Shown here piece after piece: positions 17,913 through 26,605 of a stretch of DNA of 37,414 nucleotides (position 1 is the stretch's first letter; each line of letters starts with the position of its first letter). The translations under genes and the position numbers were made by a program. Source of the DNA: a bacterium (lineage in GTDB: Bacteria > Calditrichota > Calditrichia > RBG-13-44-9 > J042); assembly GCA_015485355.1 (NCBI GenBank), contig WFTQ01000030.1, positions 1-37,414 on the forward strand, in the 5' to 3' direction. The notes under the pieces are model-generated. The model did not search any database, was not told where the DNA came from, and saw only the letters and a list, made by a program, of their open reading frames with translations.

Positions 17913-18754
17913 CTCAATACATGCCGATAATAATATAACAGCGCAAAGATAAAAGGAGACACAAAAATAAAAGAGTCGAAACGGTCCAGGAATCCTCCAT
18001 GCCCCGGTAGAATGGTAGAGGTGTCTTTCACCCCGGCGTCTCGTTTGAACCGGGATTCCACCAGATCACCAATCTGACCCATCAGCCCCACAATCAATCC
18101 GCTCATCCAGAAAAAGCCCGCGGGGAATCCGGGCAGAAAAATCGGTCCCAGTAATAAAAAAGTCACCAGCCCGGCCAGGAATCCCAGGCTTGCCCCTTCC
18201 CAGGTTTTGTTGGGACTAATCCGGGGAGCCAACTTGTGTTTTCCAAAGGCGGTTCCACCAAAATAGGCGGCCGTGTCACAAATCCAGATGGAGGCCCACA
18301 GGAGGACAAAATATTTTCCCCCGGCATCCGCAATAGTTGCCGCATATCCGGAAAACCAGTGATCAAACACCAGGCGCGCCTGCAAAGCCATGGACAGGAG
18401 AAACGAAATATATAAGATTCCTATCAGGGTGATCGCACTATTGAGACTGGTAATCCCTCGTTGTGGGGAAATATTCATAAACAGGATGGAAGTAATAGCA
18501 ATGGCCAGAACGAATAGGGTGATCGGCCAGCCTTGCTGGAAATTGAGGATGACCAGCACAGAGCCTAAAAACAGCCCCAACCAGCGGTTGGCATAAATTT
18601 CCTTATTTTCGAACATGTCGTAAAATTCCCACAGGGCCAGGCCCTGAACAACAATAATAAAAAGGAAGAAATAAATCCCCCCTAGATAGGTGAGAACGAG
18701 AATGGCGGGAATGCCAAACAGGGCCACCAGTATCCGTTTGCCTAAAGCGCTCAC
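17909..18754 (-). CDS. cdsA: Phosphatidate cytidylyltransferase
   Basis: A 281-residue polytopic membrane enzyme that makes CDP-diacylglycerol from CTP and phosphatidic acid, the branch point for bacterial phospholipids. I start it at the GTG at 18754 because AGGAGGG lies just upstream. The longer frame to 18820 would add 22 unlikely residues and run almost into the neighbouring gene. The C-terminal CDS signature is clear: SRFKRDAGVKDTSTILPGHG, then GFLDRFDS, preceded by SPNKTWEGASLG. About seven to eight hydrophobic segments fit the family. It is in the middle of the envelope cluster, after the lamin-tail gene, and its stop overlaps the TPR gene's start. Confidence in the family is very high. 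Confidence 0.96.
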   Translation of the reverse strand: MSALGKRILVALFGIPAILVLTYLGGIYFFLFIIVVQGLALWEFYDMFENKEIYANRWLGLFLGSVLVILNFQQGWPITLFVLAIAITSILFMNISPQRGITSLNSAITLIGILYISFLLSMALQARLVFDHWFSGYAATIADAGGKYFVLLWASIWICDTAAYFGGTAFGKHKLAPRISPNKTWEGASLGFLAGLVTFLLLGPIFLPGFPAGFFWMSGLIVGLMGQIGDLVESRFKRDAGVKDTSTILPGHGGFLDRFDSFIFVSPFIFALLYYYRHVLS

Positions 18755-18823
18755 ACACCCTCCTGCCGGTATTGGTTCGTGAAGAAAATACGAGGCGGGG
18801 AAGAAAAATTCAATGGACATAAA

Positions 18824-20533
18824 TTATTTTTTTACAAGCACAACCGTGGTCTTTACTTCCCGATAAAGTTTCCGTTGGATATTCCGCACCTGAATGAGAC
18901 AGAGGTAGATGCCGGTTCGAGCCATGCGCCCCTGATCGTCCCGCCCATCCCAGACGAAACGGGCATGATGGGCAACGGCCTCCTCGCGCGCCAGTACCCG
19001 AATCAATCGCCCGTTCATATCATAAATAACCACCCGGGCCAAGGCCGTTTCCACCGGCACTTCAAATTGAATAATGGTAAAATCTTCGAAACCATCGTTA
19101 TTGGGAGAGAAGGGATTGGGATGCACCTCGACCGTCAAGGTGGGGGGCAGCAGTTCGACAAAAACAGAATTGCGCTCTCCCGGGGTCGCCCCCCGAGGAT
19201 CGACGCTGGCCGCCCAATTCCTGGGGGACTGGGCCGTCAGCAAAGGATGGAGTTTTTCCAAAGACGTTCCTTTATCGACTTCGCGACCGTACCAGTCGTG
19301 AAAATAGCGTACCCGATCCAGTAAACGGCCGGCGGGCGATATCACACTCAGCTCGTCCACATCGTTGTTGAGGGTAGGAAAGCCGGGTACAACGATAACC
19401 TGCCCTTCCGGCAGGAGGTATTCCTCAAAAACGGCGGAATCTTCTGCCAGCACCAGATAATTTCCCGGGGGTAGATATCTTTCTTGTGAGGAAATGGCCA
19501 CAGTATCCCGCAGATCGGCCAGGCGAACCGCCATCAGGTTTACCGCATCGTTTCCCGGATTGTATATCTCCACCCACTCTGCACGGCCGCTGCGGGGTTG
19601 AAACATGATCTCGTTTACCACCAGCCGCGCCTGGATATCTTCAACAAAAATTTCCTCAATCCGCACATTATCCAGGGTATCCTCATCGGCTGGAAAATCG
19701 ATTCCGACTCCCAGCCGCCGGAACCCCACGACGGCGGGGGATACTTCCGAGGTCGCCTCAAGGGTATCTTCCGGAAGCAGGGTCGGCAATTTTTCAATGG
19801 AGGAAAAAACCTCATCCTCCGAGGGGCGGGCGTTCCCATCCTCGTCCCAGAATAAAACCACCCGGTAGCGAACGGCGGGATTCAGCCCCTGGTTTGTTAT
19901 CACCCAGCGAACAGGGATCGGTGTCCCCAGGGGCCATTGCTTTCGGGACAGCCCGACCTCCACCAGTGCCAGATCGAATTGCCGGGGGGTGAGGGAATTC
20001 ACCATACCCGGTGTCCCCCGGAACACCCGACTGTTTCCCCAATTGGATGGGGCGTTATCCGGTACCGGCCGTATTTTTTCTTCCGAATACCCCGGCCGAT
20101 TGTCCGCCCTGTACCGCATGATCTGCACAGTATCCCCCAGCGCATTGACCAGCAACAGAGATAAAGCCCTGTTGTTCGGCAGCCCATACCGACCCAAGCG
20201 GGCGTCTTCTATGGTAAGGACCAGCGCCCCGTCCGGTATCTTAGGGTCGTAAATCGTGGCGTTTGTAAAGTACCCGGGATCGAGAATGATCCCATATTGC
20301 CCGGGGGCCAGGATCAGCCCATTCTCCCTCGCCACCAGGGCATCCAGGTCCAGGCTATCTCCCACCCGCCAGCCCGATAAATCCACGGGGTAATTTCCGG
20401 CATTATGGATTTCCACATATTCCGTATAGGCCGCCAGGGTATCCGGGTAAAACATCACCTCCGTAAAAACGACCTGACTCATCAGTAACCCCGGGAAAAG
20501 GAGGTTCAGGGGTAAACAACGAACCAGACACAT
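18824..20533 (-). CDS. Secreted lamin-tail domain protein with C-terminal FlgD/gliding-type Ig domain
   Basis: A 569-residue exported protein. The ATG at 20533 follows GGAGG at a good distance and gives a signal peptide; the longer frame to 20620 is rejected. Two lamin-tail (LTD) domains are visible at about 18-160 (FTEVMFYP and EYVEIHNAGNYPVDLSGW) and 306-430 (VNEIMFQP and EWVEIYNPGNDAVNL), with a CARDB-like beta domain between them. The last 100 residues contain NPFSPNNDGFEDF followed by YDMNGRLIRVL and GIYLCLIQV, matching the FlgD-Ig/gliding-associated C-terminal module common in FCB-group secreted proteins. Such modules may direct sorting to the cell surface. No enzyme domain is visible. 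It is probably a cell-surface or matrix protein. Confidence 0.88.
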   Translation of the reverse strand: MCLVRCLPLNLLFPGLLMSQVVFTEVMFYPDTLAAYTEYVEIHNAGNYPVDLSGWRVGDSLDLDALVARENGLILAPGQYGIILDPGYFTNATIYDPKIPDGALVLTIEDARLGRYGLPNNRALSLLLVNALGDTVQIMRYRADNRPGYSEEKIRPVPDNAPSNWGNSRVFRGTPGMVNSLTPRQFDLALVEVGLSRKQWPLGTPIPVRWVITNQGLNPAVRYRVVLFWDEDGNARPSEDEVFSSIEKLPTLLPEDTLEATSEVSPAVVGFRRLGVGIDFPADEDTLDNVRIEEIFVEDIQARLVVNEIMFQPRSGRAEWVEIYNPGNDAVNLMAVRLADLRDTVAISSQERYLPPGNYLVLAEDSAVFEEYLLPEGQVIVVPGFPTLNNDVDELSVISPAGRLLDRVRYFHDWYGREVDKGTSLEKLHPLLTAQSPRNWAASVDPRGATPGERNSVFVELLPPTLTVEVHPNPFSPNNDGFEDFTIIQFEVPVETALARVVIYDMNGRLIRVLAREEAVAHHARFVWDGRDDQGRMARTGIYLCLIQVRNIQRKLYREVKTTVVLVKK

Positions 20534-20720
20534 CGTCTCCTCCGGACACATGATTGATCGTTGGTGGTGTTGAGGGGCTTTGCGTCCTTCTCGATCGAAA
20601 TGCATCGTCAGGACGTCCACCGGCGATGGATCAAGCCCCCTCGGACCAGGGTTCGTAAACCGGGTTCGATTCGACCCGGAATACCATAGGTGTTCAGACC
20701 GCTTCCTGGGAATGCGTTTA

Positions 20721-20749
20721 AATTTAGATTATGGAGAGAAATTATTCAA
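20721..20749 (-). promoter_or_regulatory. Putative promoter of the lamin-tail gene and downstream cluster
   Basis: On the minus strand TTGAAT (20749-20744) and TAAATT (20726-20721) are 17 bases apart in the AT-rich part of the 259-base gap. Transcription would start near 20714, leaving a leader of about 180 bases. That leader carries a small hairpin (CCGGGT 20660-20665, ACCCGG 20674-20679). Confidence 0.45.
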
Positions 20750-20792
20750 TAGCTTTGCATTGCTTTTCTCGTAAACCGAGGGCTCACCGGGT

Positions 20793-21668
20793 TCAATCGA
20801 GTTCCTGCCGAATGGCAGGAAACGACCCGCCCCAATTTTCGGGATTCTTAAATACCAGTCGGGCATTCCAGCGGTGCCACTGTTCCAGCTCTATGCGAAC
20901 GCTTCCGATAAAGGCTTTCATATAGGCCTTGATGGGCACGCTTTGATCATCCGGGGAAAACCAGCCCCGAAAACCCTCTTTAATTCCTGCTATGCCGACA
21001 AATTTCAGCCGGCCATCCAGGTAGTATCCTTCCACCTTTTCGCCCCGCGTTTTCACGGCCCGTTTCTCTCCTCGAATGTTTAAAAAGGCATCGGATATCT
21101 TATTATAGGCGATTACCGGCACAAAGATTTTAACGGGGTGCTTGGCCATGGCCCGGGCGAAGAAAAGTATGGACAACCCATCCAGAATCTTTTTATCCAG
21201 TGTGGCCAGGGAATCCAGTAACCGGGTGGTATCCTGCGGGGTATGCTTTTCAACGATAATGTGCAGTAAATTATTCCGGTAATCCATTTGATATTCCGTG
21301 TATATCACGTGTCCGGATTTTTTCTCCCAGGCAAAAAACGCCCGGCTGAACATGTCCTCGCCGATGTAACTCTCGTAAACATCGTGGATGTTCACAAAGG
21401 GTAACGAGGGATTGGAATCGATAAACAAGCGACAGCGATAAACGGTTTCGCCTCGATGTTTTCTTTTCTCCACCACCTGAATGCGCAAGGTTCCCAGCCG
21501 AAAAAACGACCATTTGACCTGATAGGTGAGATCCTCGCCGATTTGCCATTTAAAAAGGGGCCGTGGAGGGTGGTCTTGAGCGGTTACCGGCGTGGGATGA
21601 AATAGGGTGAACCCGTACAACCAGACCACAACACTGCCGACCAGCGACCCCGATATAACCGTACGCAC
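20793..21668 (-). CDS. DUF3108 family exported protein
   Basis: A 291-residue protein with an N-terminal signal or anchor (hydrophobic 8-24, then TPVTAQD). The GTG at 21668 follows AGGAGGAG three bases away. The DUF3108 pattern is visible: GEDLTYQVKWSFFRLGTLRI near the start of the mature part, a DVYESYIG segment, and GWFSPDDQSVPIKAYMKAFI near the end. The predicted fold is mostly beta. DUF3108 proteins are periplasmic or envelope-located and have no settled activity. Here it follows the dGTPase-like gene by 13 bases and precedes a gap with a promoter, so it may close the transcript that begins with the solute-binding protein. The family is clear; the function is not. Confidence 0.85.
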   Translation of the reverse strand: MRTVISGSLVGSVVVWLYGFTLFHPTPVTAQDHPPRPLFKWQIGEDLTYQVKWSFFRLGTLRIQVVEKRKHRGETVYRCRLFIDSNPSLPFVNIHDVYESYIGEDMFSRAFFAWEKKSGHVIYTEYQMDYRNNLLHIIVEKHTPQDTTRLLDSLATLDKKILDGLSILFFARAMAKHPVKIFVPVIAYNKISDAFLNIRGEKRAVKTRGEKVEGYYLDGRLKFVGIAGIKEGFRGWFSPDDQSVPIKAYMKAFIGSVRIELEQWHRWNARLVFKNPENWGGSFPAIRQELD

Positions 21669-21681
21669 TCGCTCCTCCTGA

Positions 21682-22857
21682 TTATCGTTCTCGTAATTTC
21701 ATGCGGGGAATGGTCAATTCCTGCAGCACTTCGACAAAATACCGATCCGTCATTCCACCAATAAAATCTCGTACTTTTTCCGCATTGTTCGTCATGTCCA
21801 GGTAACGTTGGTCTTTGGTTTCCAGAAAATCCCGAAAAATGCGCGATCGCTTGTTGCCGGTCTGCAGATCCCGATAAAATATTTCGAAAAGAAGGTGGAA
21901 TCCCCGTTCGATTTTCTCGTGGTCCTGTTTCAATTTTCGGTTTAAATAAATGCGATCGTAATTGAATTTTTTCAGAGCCAGCAGGGCTTCCGATATTTCG
22001 GGGCTGAAACAGACGTAGGGTTTTCCATAACTGTTGTAGATCACGTCTTTGATCAGGGTATCCATGATTTCACCGTTGGTGCGGCCCAGAACGGCTTGAA
22101 GGTCCCGGGGAATCTCGTCCCTTTGAATCAATCCAATTCGGATGGCATCTTCAATATCCTGACCAATATAGGCAATGGTATCGGAAAGGCGCATCACGCA
22201 CCCTTCCAGGGTCATGGGCATCATGTCCATATATTGCCCGCTTTTCCGGGCACGGATATACTCCTGAAGATCCTCTTCGGTTTTATGGGGCCGGGGCACC
22301 AATTTTTGATTGTGGACTTCCCCATCATGGGAGAGGATGCCGTCACGCACTTGAAAGGTCAAATTCAAACCCTTGCCTTTTTTGGCCACATTGTCGACGA
22401 TGTGAAGGCTCTGGATGTGATGATGGTACTGGCCGATTCCATGCGCTTCACAAATTTGGGACAGAAATTTTTCCCCATCGTGACCAAAGGGGGAATGTCC
22501 CAGATCATGGGAAAGCGCAATGGCATCGATCAGTTCCTGATTCAATCCCAAAAACTTTCCAATGGTTCGGGCGACCTGGGAGACGCTGAGGGTATGGAGA
22601 ATTCGGGAGGTTAACATTTCATCCAGGAGCGAGGCGAAATAGATGACCTGGGTTTTTCCGGCATACCGGCGGAAAGCACCGCTGTATAAAATGCGATCTC
22701 GATCCAGGGCGAAGGGGCTTCTGGGATCCGGCGGCTCGGGAAATCGGCGCACCGCATCCTCGCTTCGGGTCGCATAAGGAGACAACATGCGCTCGTTCTC
22801 CTCCACCACCCGATGAGTGATTTCGTCAAAAAACTGTTCAATTTCCTTGCGCTTCAT
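21682..22857 (-). CDS. dGTPase-like HD-domain deoxynucleotide triphosphohydrolase
   Basis: A 391-residue HD-superfamily hydrolase predicted to cleave deoxynucleoside triphosphates, dGTP in the classical case, to nucleoside and triphosphate. The N-terminal DRDRILYSGAFRRYAGKTQV is a dGTPase hallmark. The metal site is H88 (LHTLSVSQV), H117-D118 (ALSHDLGHSPFGHDG) and a later aspartate in MRLSDTIAYIGQDIEDA. The ATG at 22857 overlaps the upstream stop (ATGA) and is preceded by GGGAGAG; an in-frame start at 22902 is less good. The protein belongs to the group near 400 residues, often tetrameric and sometimes regulated by dNTPs. Coupling to a membrane-anchored solute-binding protein is unusual. The precise substrate is not assignable. 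Confidence 0.92.
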   Translation of the reverse strand: MKRKEIEQFFDEITHRVVEENERMLSPYATRSEDAVRRFPEPPDPRSPFALDRDRILYSGAFRRYAGKTQVIYFASLLDEMLTSRILHTLSVSQVARTIGKFLGLNQELIDAIALSHDLGHSPFGHDGEKFLSQICEAHGIGQYHHHIQSLHIVDNVAKKGKGLNLTFQVRDGILSHDGEVHNQKLVPRPHKTEEDLQEYIRARKSGQYMDMMPMTLEGCVMRLSDTIAYIGQDIEDAIRIGLIQRDEIPRDLQAVLGRTNGEIMDTLIKDVIYNSYGKPYVCFSPEISEALLALKKFNYDRIYLNRKLKQDHEKIERGFHLLFEIFYRDLQTGNKRSRIFRDFLETKDQRYLDMTNNAEKVRDFIGGMTDRYFVEVLQELTIPRMKLRER

Positions 22858-24497
22858 CTCTCCCGCCGCTCGATCTGTCGCTTCAAATTGACATCCATCC
22901 ATAATTGCGATAAATCCAAACTCGAAATCCCAATCTGATTCATCATGATATTGCGAATGTATTTTTTGTAAAAGATATTCTCATAATTTTCCTGAATGGG
23001 GATGATGGGCACGTCCCGCCGCAAAATGTCCTCAATTTGTACATAATACTTCAATCGTTTTTTAATCTGAAAGGTTTCGTTTGCCCGCTGCAAAAGCAAA
23101 TCCACCTCCGGATTGCGATACTGCATGATGTTGTTCACCTGCCGGCTATTGAAAAAAATATCGAAATAAAATTGAGGATCGGGCAGATCGAGCGTCCATC
23201 CCAGCAAAAAAATATGAAACTGCCGTAGAAATTCCACTTCTTCCTTCCATTCCAGCCCCCGGTAATAGGTAACCTGGTAAGGGATGGTCAATCGATCCAG
23301 GGTCTGGGTAATCACCTTCAGAAAATCGCTGGAATAAAGGGAAGTGTCCATGGCGATGCGAAGCCGAGGGAGGGGAACCAGCCCGTTTTTGCGGCGGAAA
23401 ACCTCCATCCATCTTCTGGCTTTGATCAGATCCATTTCCGGGAGATGGACGTCAGCGGTATCCCTCGGCAAATTGAGGGGACAAAAATAATCGGCCGGGG
23501 CCAGTTGCCCGGAGAATTTCTCTGTGATCTCCCGCCGCGGCAAGGCGTACAACAACGCCCTGCGAAAGGCCACCTGGTTGGTGGGAAATTTCTGACAATT
23601 CAATCCCATAAAAATCGTGGTTAAAGTGGATAATCGCAATTCGTCGAACAATTGGCGGGCTTCTTTGCTGACCAGATAAAAATAGTTGGTCATCTGAAAA
23701 CGGTACCCCGGCAACCGCTTCTGAGAGGCCGCCTTGCCGAACACGATCTTTATATACCGCACAAAGGGGGCGGATCGACTGCCCCCATCCCATTGCGCCG
23801 CCTCCAGAAACAAGGTGGAATCGGTCATCCGTTTTACCCGATAGGGACCCGAGCCGATGGGATTGGCCTTTAAATAATCCGGATTGCTGTTCAAGAGTCC
23901 CCCCGGTAGTACCTTGGCCTCGGCCACCGACAACAACTTTAAAAACGGTAAGAAAGGCCTTTCCAGCCGAAAGCGTATGATGTAAGGGGATACCTTTTCG
24001 ATTCCCGCTAACTCGTCCGTCTCCCCCCGAGAAAAAGCCCCCGCTCCCTGGATGACCAAAAAATAGGGGAACAGATAGTTTTTTTGATAATGGCGCAGGT
24101 AGAATCGCAAACTCTGCTCCACATCATCGCTGGTCAGGGGTTGCCCATTATGAAAGGTTCGCCCCCGGGGCAGATAAAAGGTGTAGGTTTGAAAGTCGGG
24201 ACTGATTTCCCAGTGCTGGGCCAGGTCCGGCACCTCGCGCATCCGATGATCCAGTTTCACCAATCCTTGATAAATTTGATTGATTAAAAAAATTTCATCA
24301 TCATAAGTAGCCTGATATGGAAAAAGATTCTTCTGATCCGGACCACTTAAGATAACGAGGGTATCCTGATCATTCTTTCGGGGAACATAGAACTCCGTCG
24401 GCTTTTTCACCCCCCAATATCGGGAAAGCTGATAAAGGCTCAGAATCAACAAACCACCCAGGAGGAGGTAAAAATATACCAATGCCCGTTTACTCAT
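22854..24497 (-). CDS. Membrane-anchored family-5 (oligopeptide-type) extracellular solute-binding protein
   Basis: A 547-residue SBP_bac_5 protein of the class that binds peptides, nickel or similar ligands for ABC importers. Residues 5-25 form a transmembrane anchor; no lipobox cysteine is seen, so it is probably tethered by this helix. FLINQIYQGLVKLD, TYTFYLPRGRTFHNGQPLTSDD and ANPIGSGPYRV are typical of the family. The ATG at 24497 is preferred over a TTG at 24506. No ABC permease or ATPase gene is in the window, so it is an orphan binding protein or works as a sensor. It is coupled to the dGTPase gene by ATGA. Ligand unknown. Confidence 0.9.
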   Translation of the reverse strand: MSKRALVYFYLLLGGLLILSLYQLSRYWGVKKPTEFYVPRKNDQDTLVILSGPDQKNLFPYQATYDDEIFLINQIYQGLVKLDHRMREVPDLAQHWEISPDFQTYTFYLPRGRTFHNGQPLTSDDVEQSLRFYLRHYQKNYLFPYFLVIQGAGAFSRGETDELAGIEKVSPYIIRFRLERPFLPFLKLLSVAEAKVLPGGLLNSNPDYLKANPIGSGPYRVKRMTDSTLFLEAAQWDGGSRSAPFVRYIKIVFGKAASQKRLPGYRFQMTNYFYLVSKEARQLFDELRLSTLTTIFMGLNCQKFPTNQVAFRRALLYALPRREITEKFSGQLAPADYFCPLNLPRDTADVHLPEMDLIKARRWMEVFRRKNGLVPLPRLRIAMDTSLYSSDFLKVITQTLDRLTIPYQVTYYRGLEWKEEVEFLRQFHIFLLGWTLDLPDPQFYFDIFFNSRQVNNIMQYRNPEVDLLLQRANETFQIKKRLKYYVQIEDILRRDVPIIPIQENYENIFYKKYIRNIMMNQIGISSLDLSQLWMDVNLKRQIERRER

Positions 24498-24524
24498 ACC
24501 CGTCAAGTTAATCCAATTCCCTTG

Positions 24525-24546
24525 CTAATGTAACCGACTAATGTAA
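24525..24546. repeat. Direct repeat upstream of the solute-binding protein gene
   Basis: CTAATGTAA occurs at 24525-24533 and again at 24538-24546, a 13-base spacing, 28 bases before the ATG of the solute-binding protein. It could be an operator or part of its promoter. Chance occurrence in an AT-rich stretch cannot be excluded. Confidence 0.3.
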
Positions 24547-24752
24547 TAATCATCGGCCGGGAAAGAAAAAGGATAATTCTTTCGATGAGCCCGATGAGGA
24601 TGCATTCCCGGCACATGCCGCCGATCGGGTGATGCACTCCACGGCTCCAACCGCCTTCGCTCCTGCCAGCGACGGCACCCATAAGGGCCCGGAGCAGCCA
24701 AGTTCACAAAAATCAAAAACATTAAAATGCCCACAATCCATTTAACCTTCAT
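24525..24752 (-). CDS. Possible small exported protein
   Basis: A 75-residue frame that begins MKVKWIVGILMFLIFVNLAA, a clean signal peptide or membrane anchor, followed by a basic and aromatic tail with two histidine-containing stretches (RRHVPGMHPHRAHRK). The ATG at 24752 has only a weak GGGGA upstream. It lies in the 600-base divergent gap before the solute-binding protein, in the same direction and ending 27 bases before it. I do not recognise a family. The frame stays open upstream to 25046, but that longer version has no credible start or similarity. It may be a real small gene or chance; the hydrophobic N-terminus is the only positive sign. Confidence 0.35.
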   Translation of the reverse strand: MKVKWIVGILMFLIFVNLAAPGPYGCRRWQERRRLEPWSASPDRRHVPGMHPHRAHRKNYPFSFPADDYYISRLH

Positions 24753-25050
24753 GGCATATCCCCAACATTCACCGTCGTTCGTTAACCGGGTTTCAATACT
24801 TTCCCGGGTGCGCCCGCCATCACCCAAAGTCACCGTCGATTGCCCCTGGGACAGGTACCAATATTCTTCCCATGCCGGGGGAACGGGAAACCCACCACAA
24901 TAGCCGGCAACACCGGCATGCTCCAGCCCAACCGGGGAATCCCCAGGTAAGGCTTCGGGTACCTCCTGGGAGGTGCCGCCTTCTTCCCCCCGGCATACCG
25001 ACAGCGACAGAACCCGGTGGGAAAAATCCCTGGAGCTTCTCAACAAAGAC
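24753..25050. other. Non-coding part of the divergent gap
   Basis: About 300 GC-rich bases without a credible gene. The clearest structure is an inverted repeat at 24958-24977 (GGTACCTCC and GGAGGTGCC, eight of nine positions pairing). No recognised RNA family was seen. Confidence 0.4.
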
Positions 25051-25080
25051 TTGTCTTTAACGATACTGGATAAACATATT
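25045..25080 (+). promoter_or_regulatory. Putative aspartase promoter overlapped by a palindrome
   Basis: TTGTCT (25051-25056) and CATATT (25075-25080) are 18 bases apart, 24 bases before the aspartase ATG. AAAGAC-TT-GTCTTT (25045-25058) is a perfect dyad that covers the -35 hexamer, as an operator would. The promoter match is modest. Confidence 0.35.
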
Positions 25081-25104
25081 TAGCAAAAACATGGAGATGA
25101 GATC

Positions 25105-26502
25105 ATGCCACGACAATTTCGGATAGAACGGGACAGTATAGGAGAGCGGAAAATTCCGGCAGAGGTGTATTACGGCATTCAGACCTTACGGGCGGTGGAG
25201 AATTTCCCGGTAAGTGGTTTACGGATGGATGACGCTTTTATCAGCGCGTATGCGATAATTAAGTTGGCCGCCGGGCGGGCGAACCAGGAATTGGGGGTTC
25301 TGGATGCGCAGCGCGGGGACGCCATCTGCCAGGCGGCTCGGGAAATTCTGGAGGGACAATTTCGGGATCAGTTTGTTGTCGATGTGTTCCAGGCCGGGGC
25401 GGGTACCAGCTTTCACATGAACGTCAATGAGGTAATCGCCAATCGGGCGCTGGAAATCCTGGGACGTCCCCGGGGCGATTATGCTTTTCTCAGTCCCAAC
25501 GATCATGTGAATTCCGGTCAGTCCACCAACGACACCTTTCCCACGGCGATCCATTTGTCCGCCCTGATGCTCTGGAAGGATCTTCAACCGATTCTAAAGG
25601 CATTGATTTCGGCCCTGCAACGCAAAGCCCGGGAATTTGATTCTGTCATCAAACCGGGACGGACCCATTTACAGGATGCCCTGCCCTTGCGGCTGGGCCA
25701 GGAATTTCAAGCCTATGCGAGGGCTCTGGAACGCTCCTTGCAACACCTCGAACACAGTCGTCAGGACTTGCTGGAACTGGCCATCGGCGGTTCGGCGGTG
25801 GGAACGGGTGTGAACACCCAACCCGGATACCGGTCCCGGGTCATTCGGCATTTGAGGGAACTGAGCGGTTTTCCGGTGTATTCAGCGACGGATTTGCGGG
25901 AGGCGATGGCCAGCCGACAAGCCGTGGGGAACGTTTCCGGAGCCCTGCGAAGTCTGGCCCTGGAACTGATTCGACTGGCGAATGACCTGCGATTGATGGC
26001 CTCGGGTCCGGCCACCGGACTGAACGAAATTCGCTTTCCGGCTGTCCAGCCCGGCTCCTCCATCATGCCCGGCAAAGTCAACCCGGTAATGGCCGAATGC
26101 CTGAACATGATCGCCTTCCAGATTCTGGGAAACGATACGGCCGTCGCTTTTGCCGTGCAGGCCGGCCAACTGGAACTCAACGTCATGATGCCCCTGATGG
26201 CCCATAACCTGTTGCACAGTTTCCGCCTTCTCATCAATTTTTTGCCGGTATTTACCCGCAAAGCCATAAACGGCATTCAAGCCAACCCGAAACATTGCCG
26301 GGAATTAGCCGAAAAAAGCGCCGCTCTGGGCACATTGCTAAATCCGCGGCTGGGATATTTACAGGCCGCAGCAATGGTGAAAACCTCGCTGACCACCGGC
26401 AAACCGATTCAACAAATCGTTCGGGAAAGAGGCCTCCTGAACGATAAGCAGATAAAAGCATTGTTTGACCTGGAACGATTGACCCGGGAACCGGAGGCTT
26501 GA
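25105..26502 (+). CDS. aspA: Aspartate ammonia-lyase (fumarase/aspartase superfamily)
   Basis: A 465-residue enzyme of normal aspartase length. It converts L-aspartate to fumarate and ammonia reversibly. YYGIQTLRAVENFPVSG at the start is the aspartase rather than fumarase form, and GAGTSFHMNVNEV, SPNDHVNSGQSTNDTFPT and GRTHLQDALP give three substrate-binding regions. The catalytic SS loop is intact as QPGSSIMPGKVNPV. The final region (LTTGKPIQQIVRERGLL) matches aspartase C-termini. The ATG at 25105 is preceded by GGAGATGAG. The gene is followed 103 bases later by a ferredoxin gene. Fumarase class II and related lyases are alternatives, but the TLRAVENF signature favours aspartase. Confidence 0.93.
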   Translation: MPRQFRIERDSIGERKIPAEVYYGIQTLRAVENFPVSGLRMDDAFISAYAIIKLAAGRANQELGVLDAQRGDAICQAAREILEGQFRDQFVVDVFQAGAGTSFHMNVNEVIANRALEILGRPRGDYAFLSPNDHVNSGQSTNDTFPTAIHLSALMLWKDLQPILKALISALQRKAREFDSVIKPGRTHLQDALPLRLGQEFQAYARALERSLQHLEHSRQDLLELAIGGSAVGTGVNTQPGYRSRVIRHLRELSGFPVYSATDLREAMASRQAVGNVSGALRSLALELIRLANDLRLMASGPATGLNEIRFPAVQPGSSIMPGKVNPVMAECLNMIAFQILGNDTAVAFAVQAGQLELNVMMPLMAHNLLHSFRLLINFLPVFTRKAINGIQANPKHCRELAEKSAALGTLLNPRLGYLQAAAMVKTSLTTGKPIQQIVRERGLLNDKQIKALFDLERLTREPEA

Positions 26503-26605
26503 CGATGATGCCCGCGCTCAAAAAGGAAATTTTCTATGGATAATTGTTTATTTATTATTTAAGTTAGGTTACCGTTAATTATCAAAATCCAAGGAGGAAC
26601 GAACT

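Noticed and set aside
20660-20679. T-arm-like sequence GGGTTCGATTCGACCC
   Set aside because: No acceptor, D or anticodon arms flank it, so it is not a tRNA or an obvious attachment site.
24753-25046. N-terminal extension of the small exported frame to 173 residues
   Set aside because: No start signal and no protein-like composition upstream of the hydrophobic MKVKW start.
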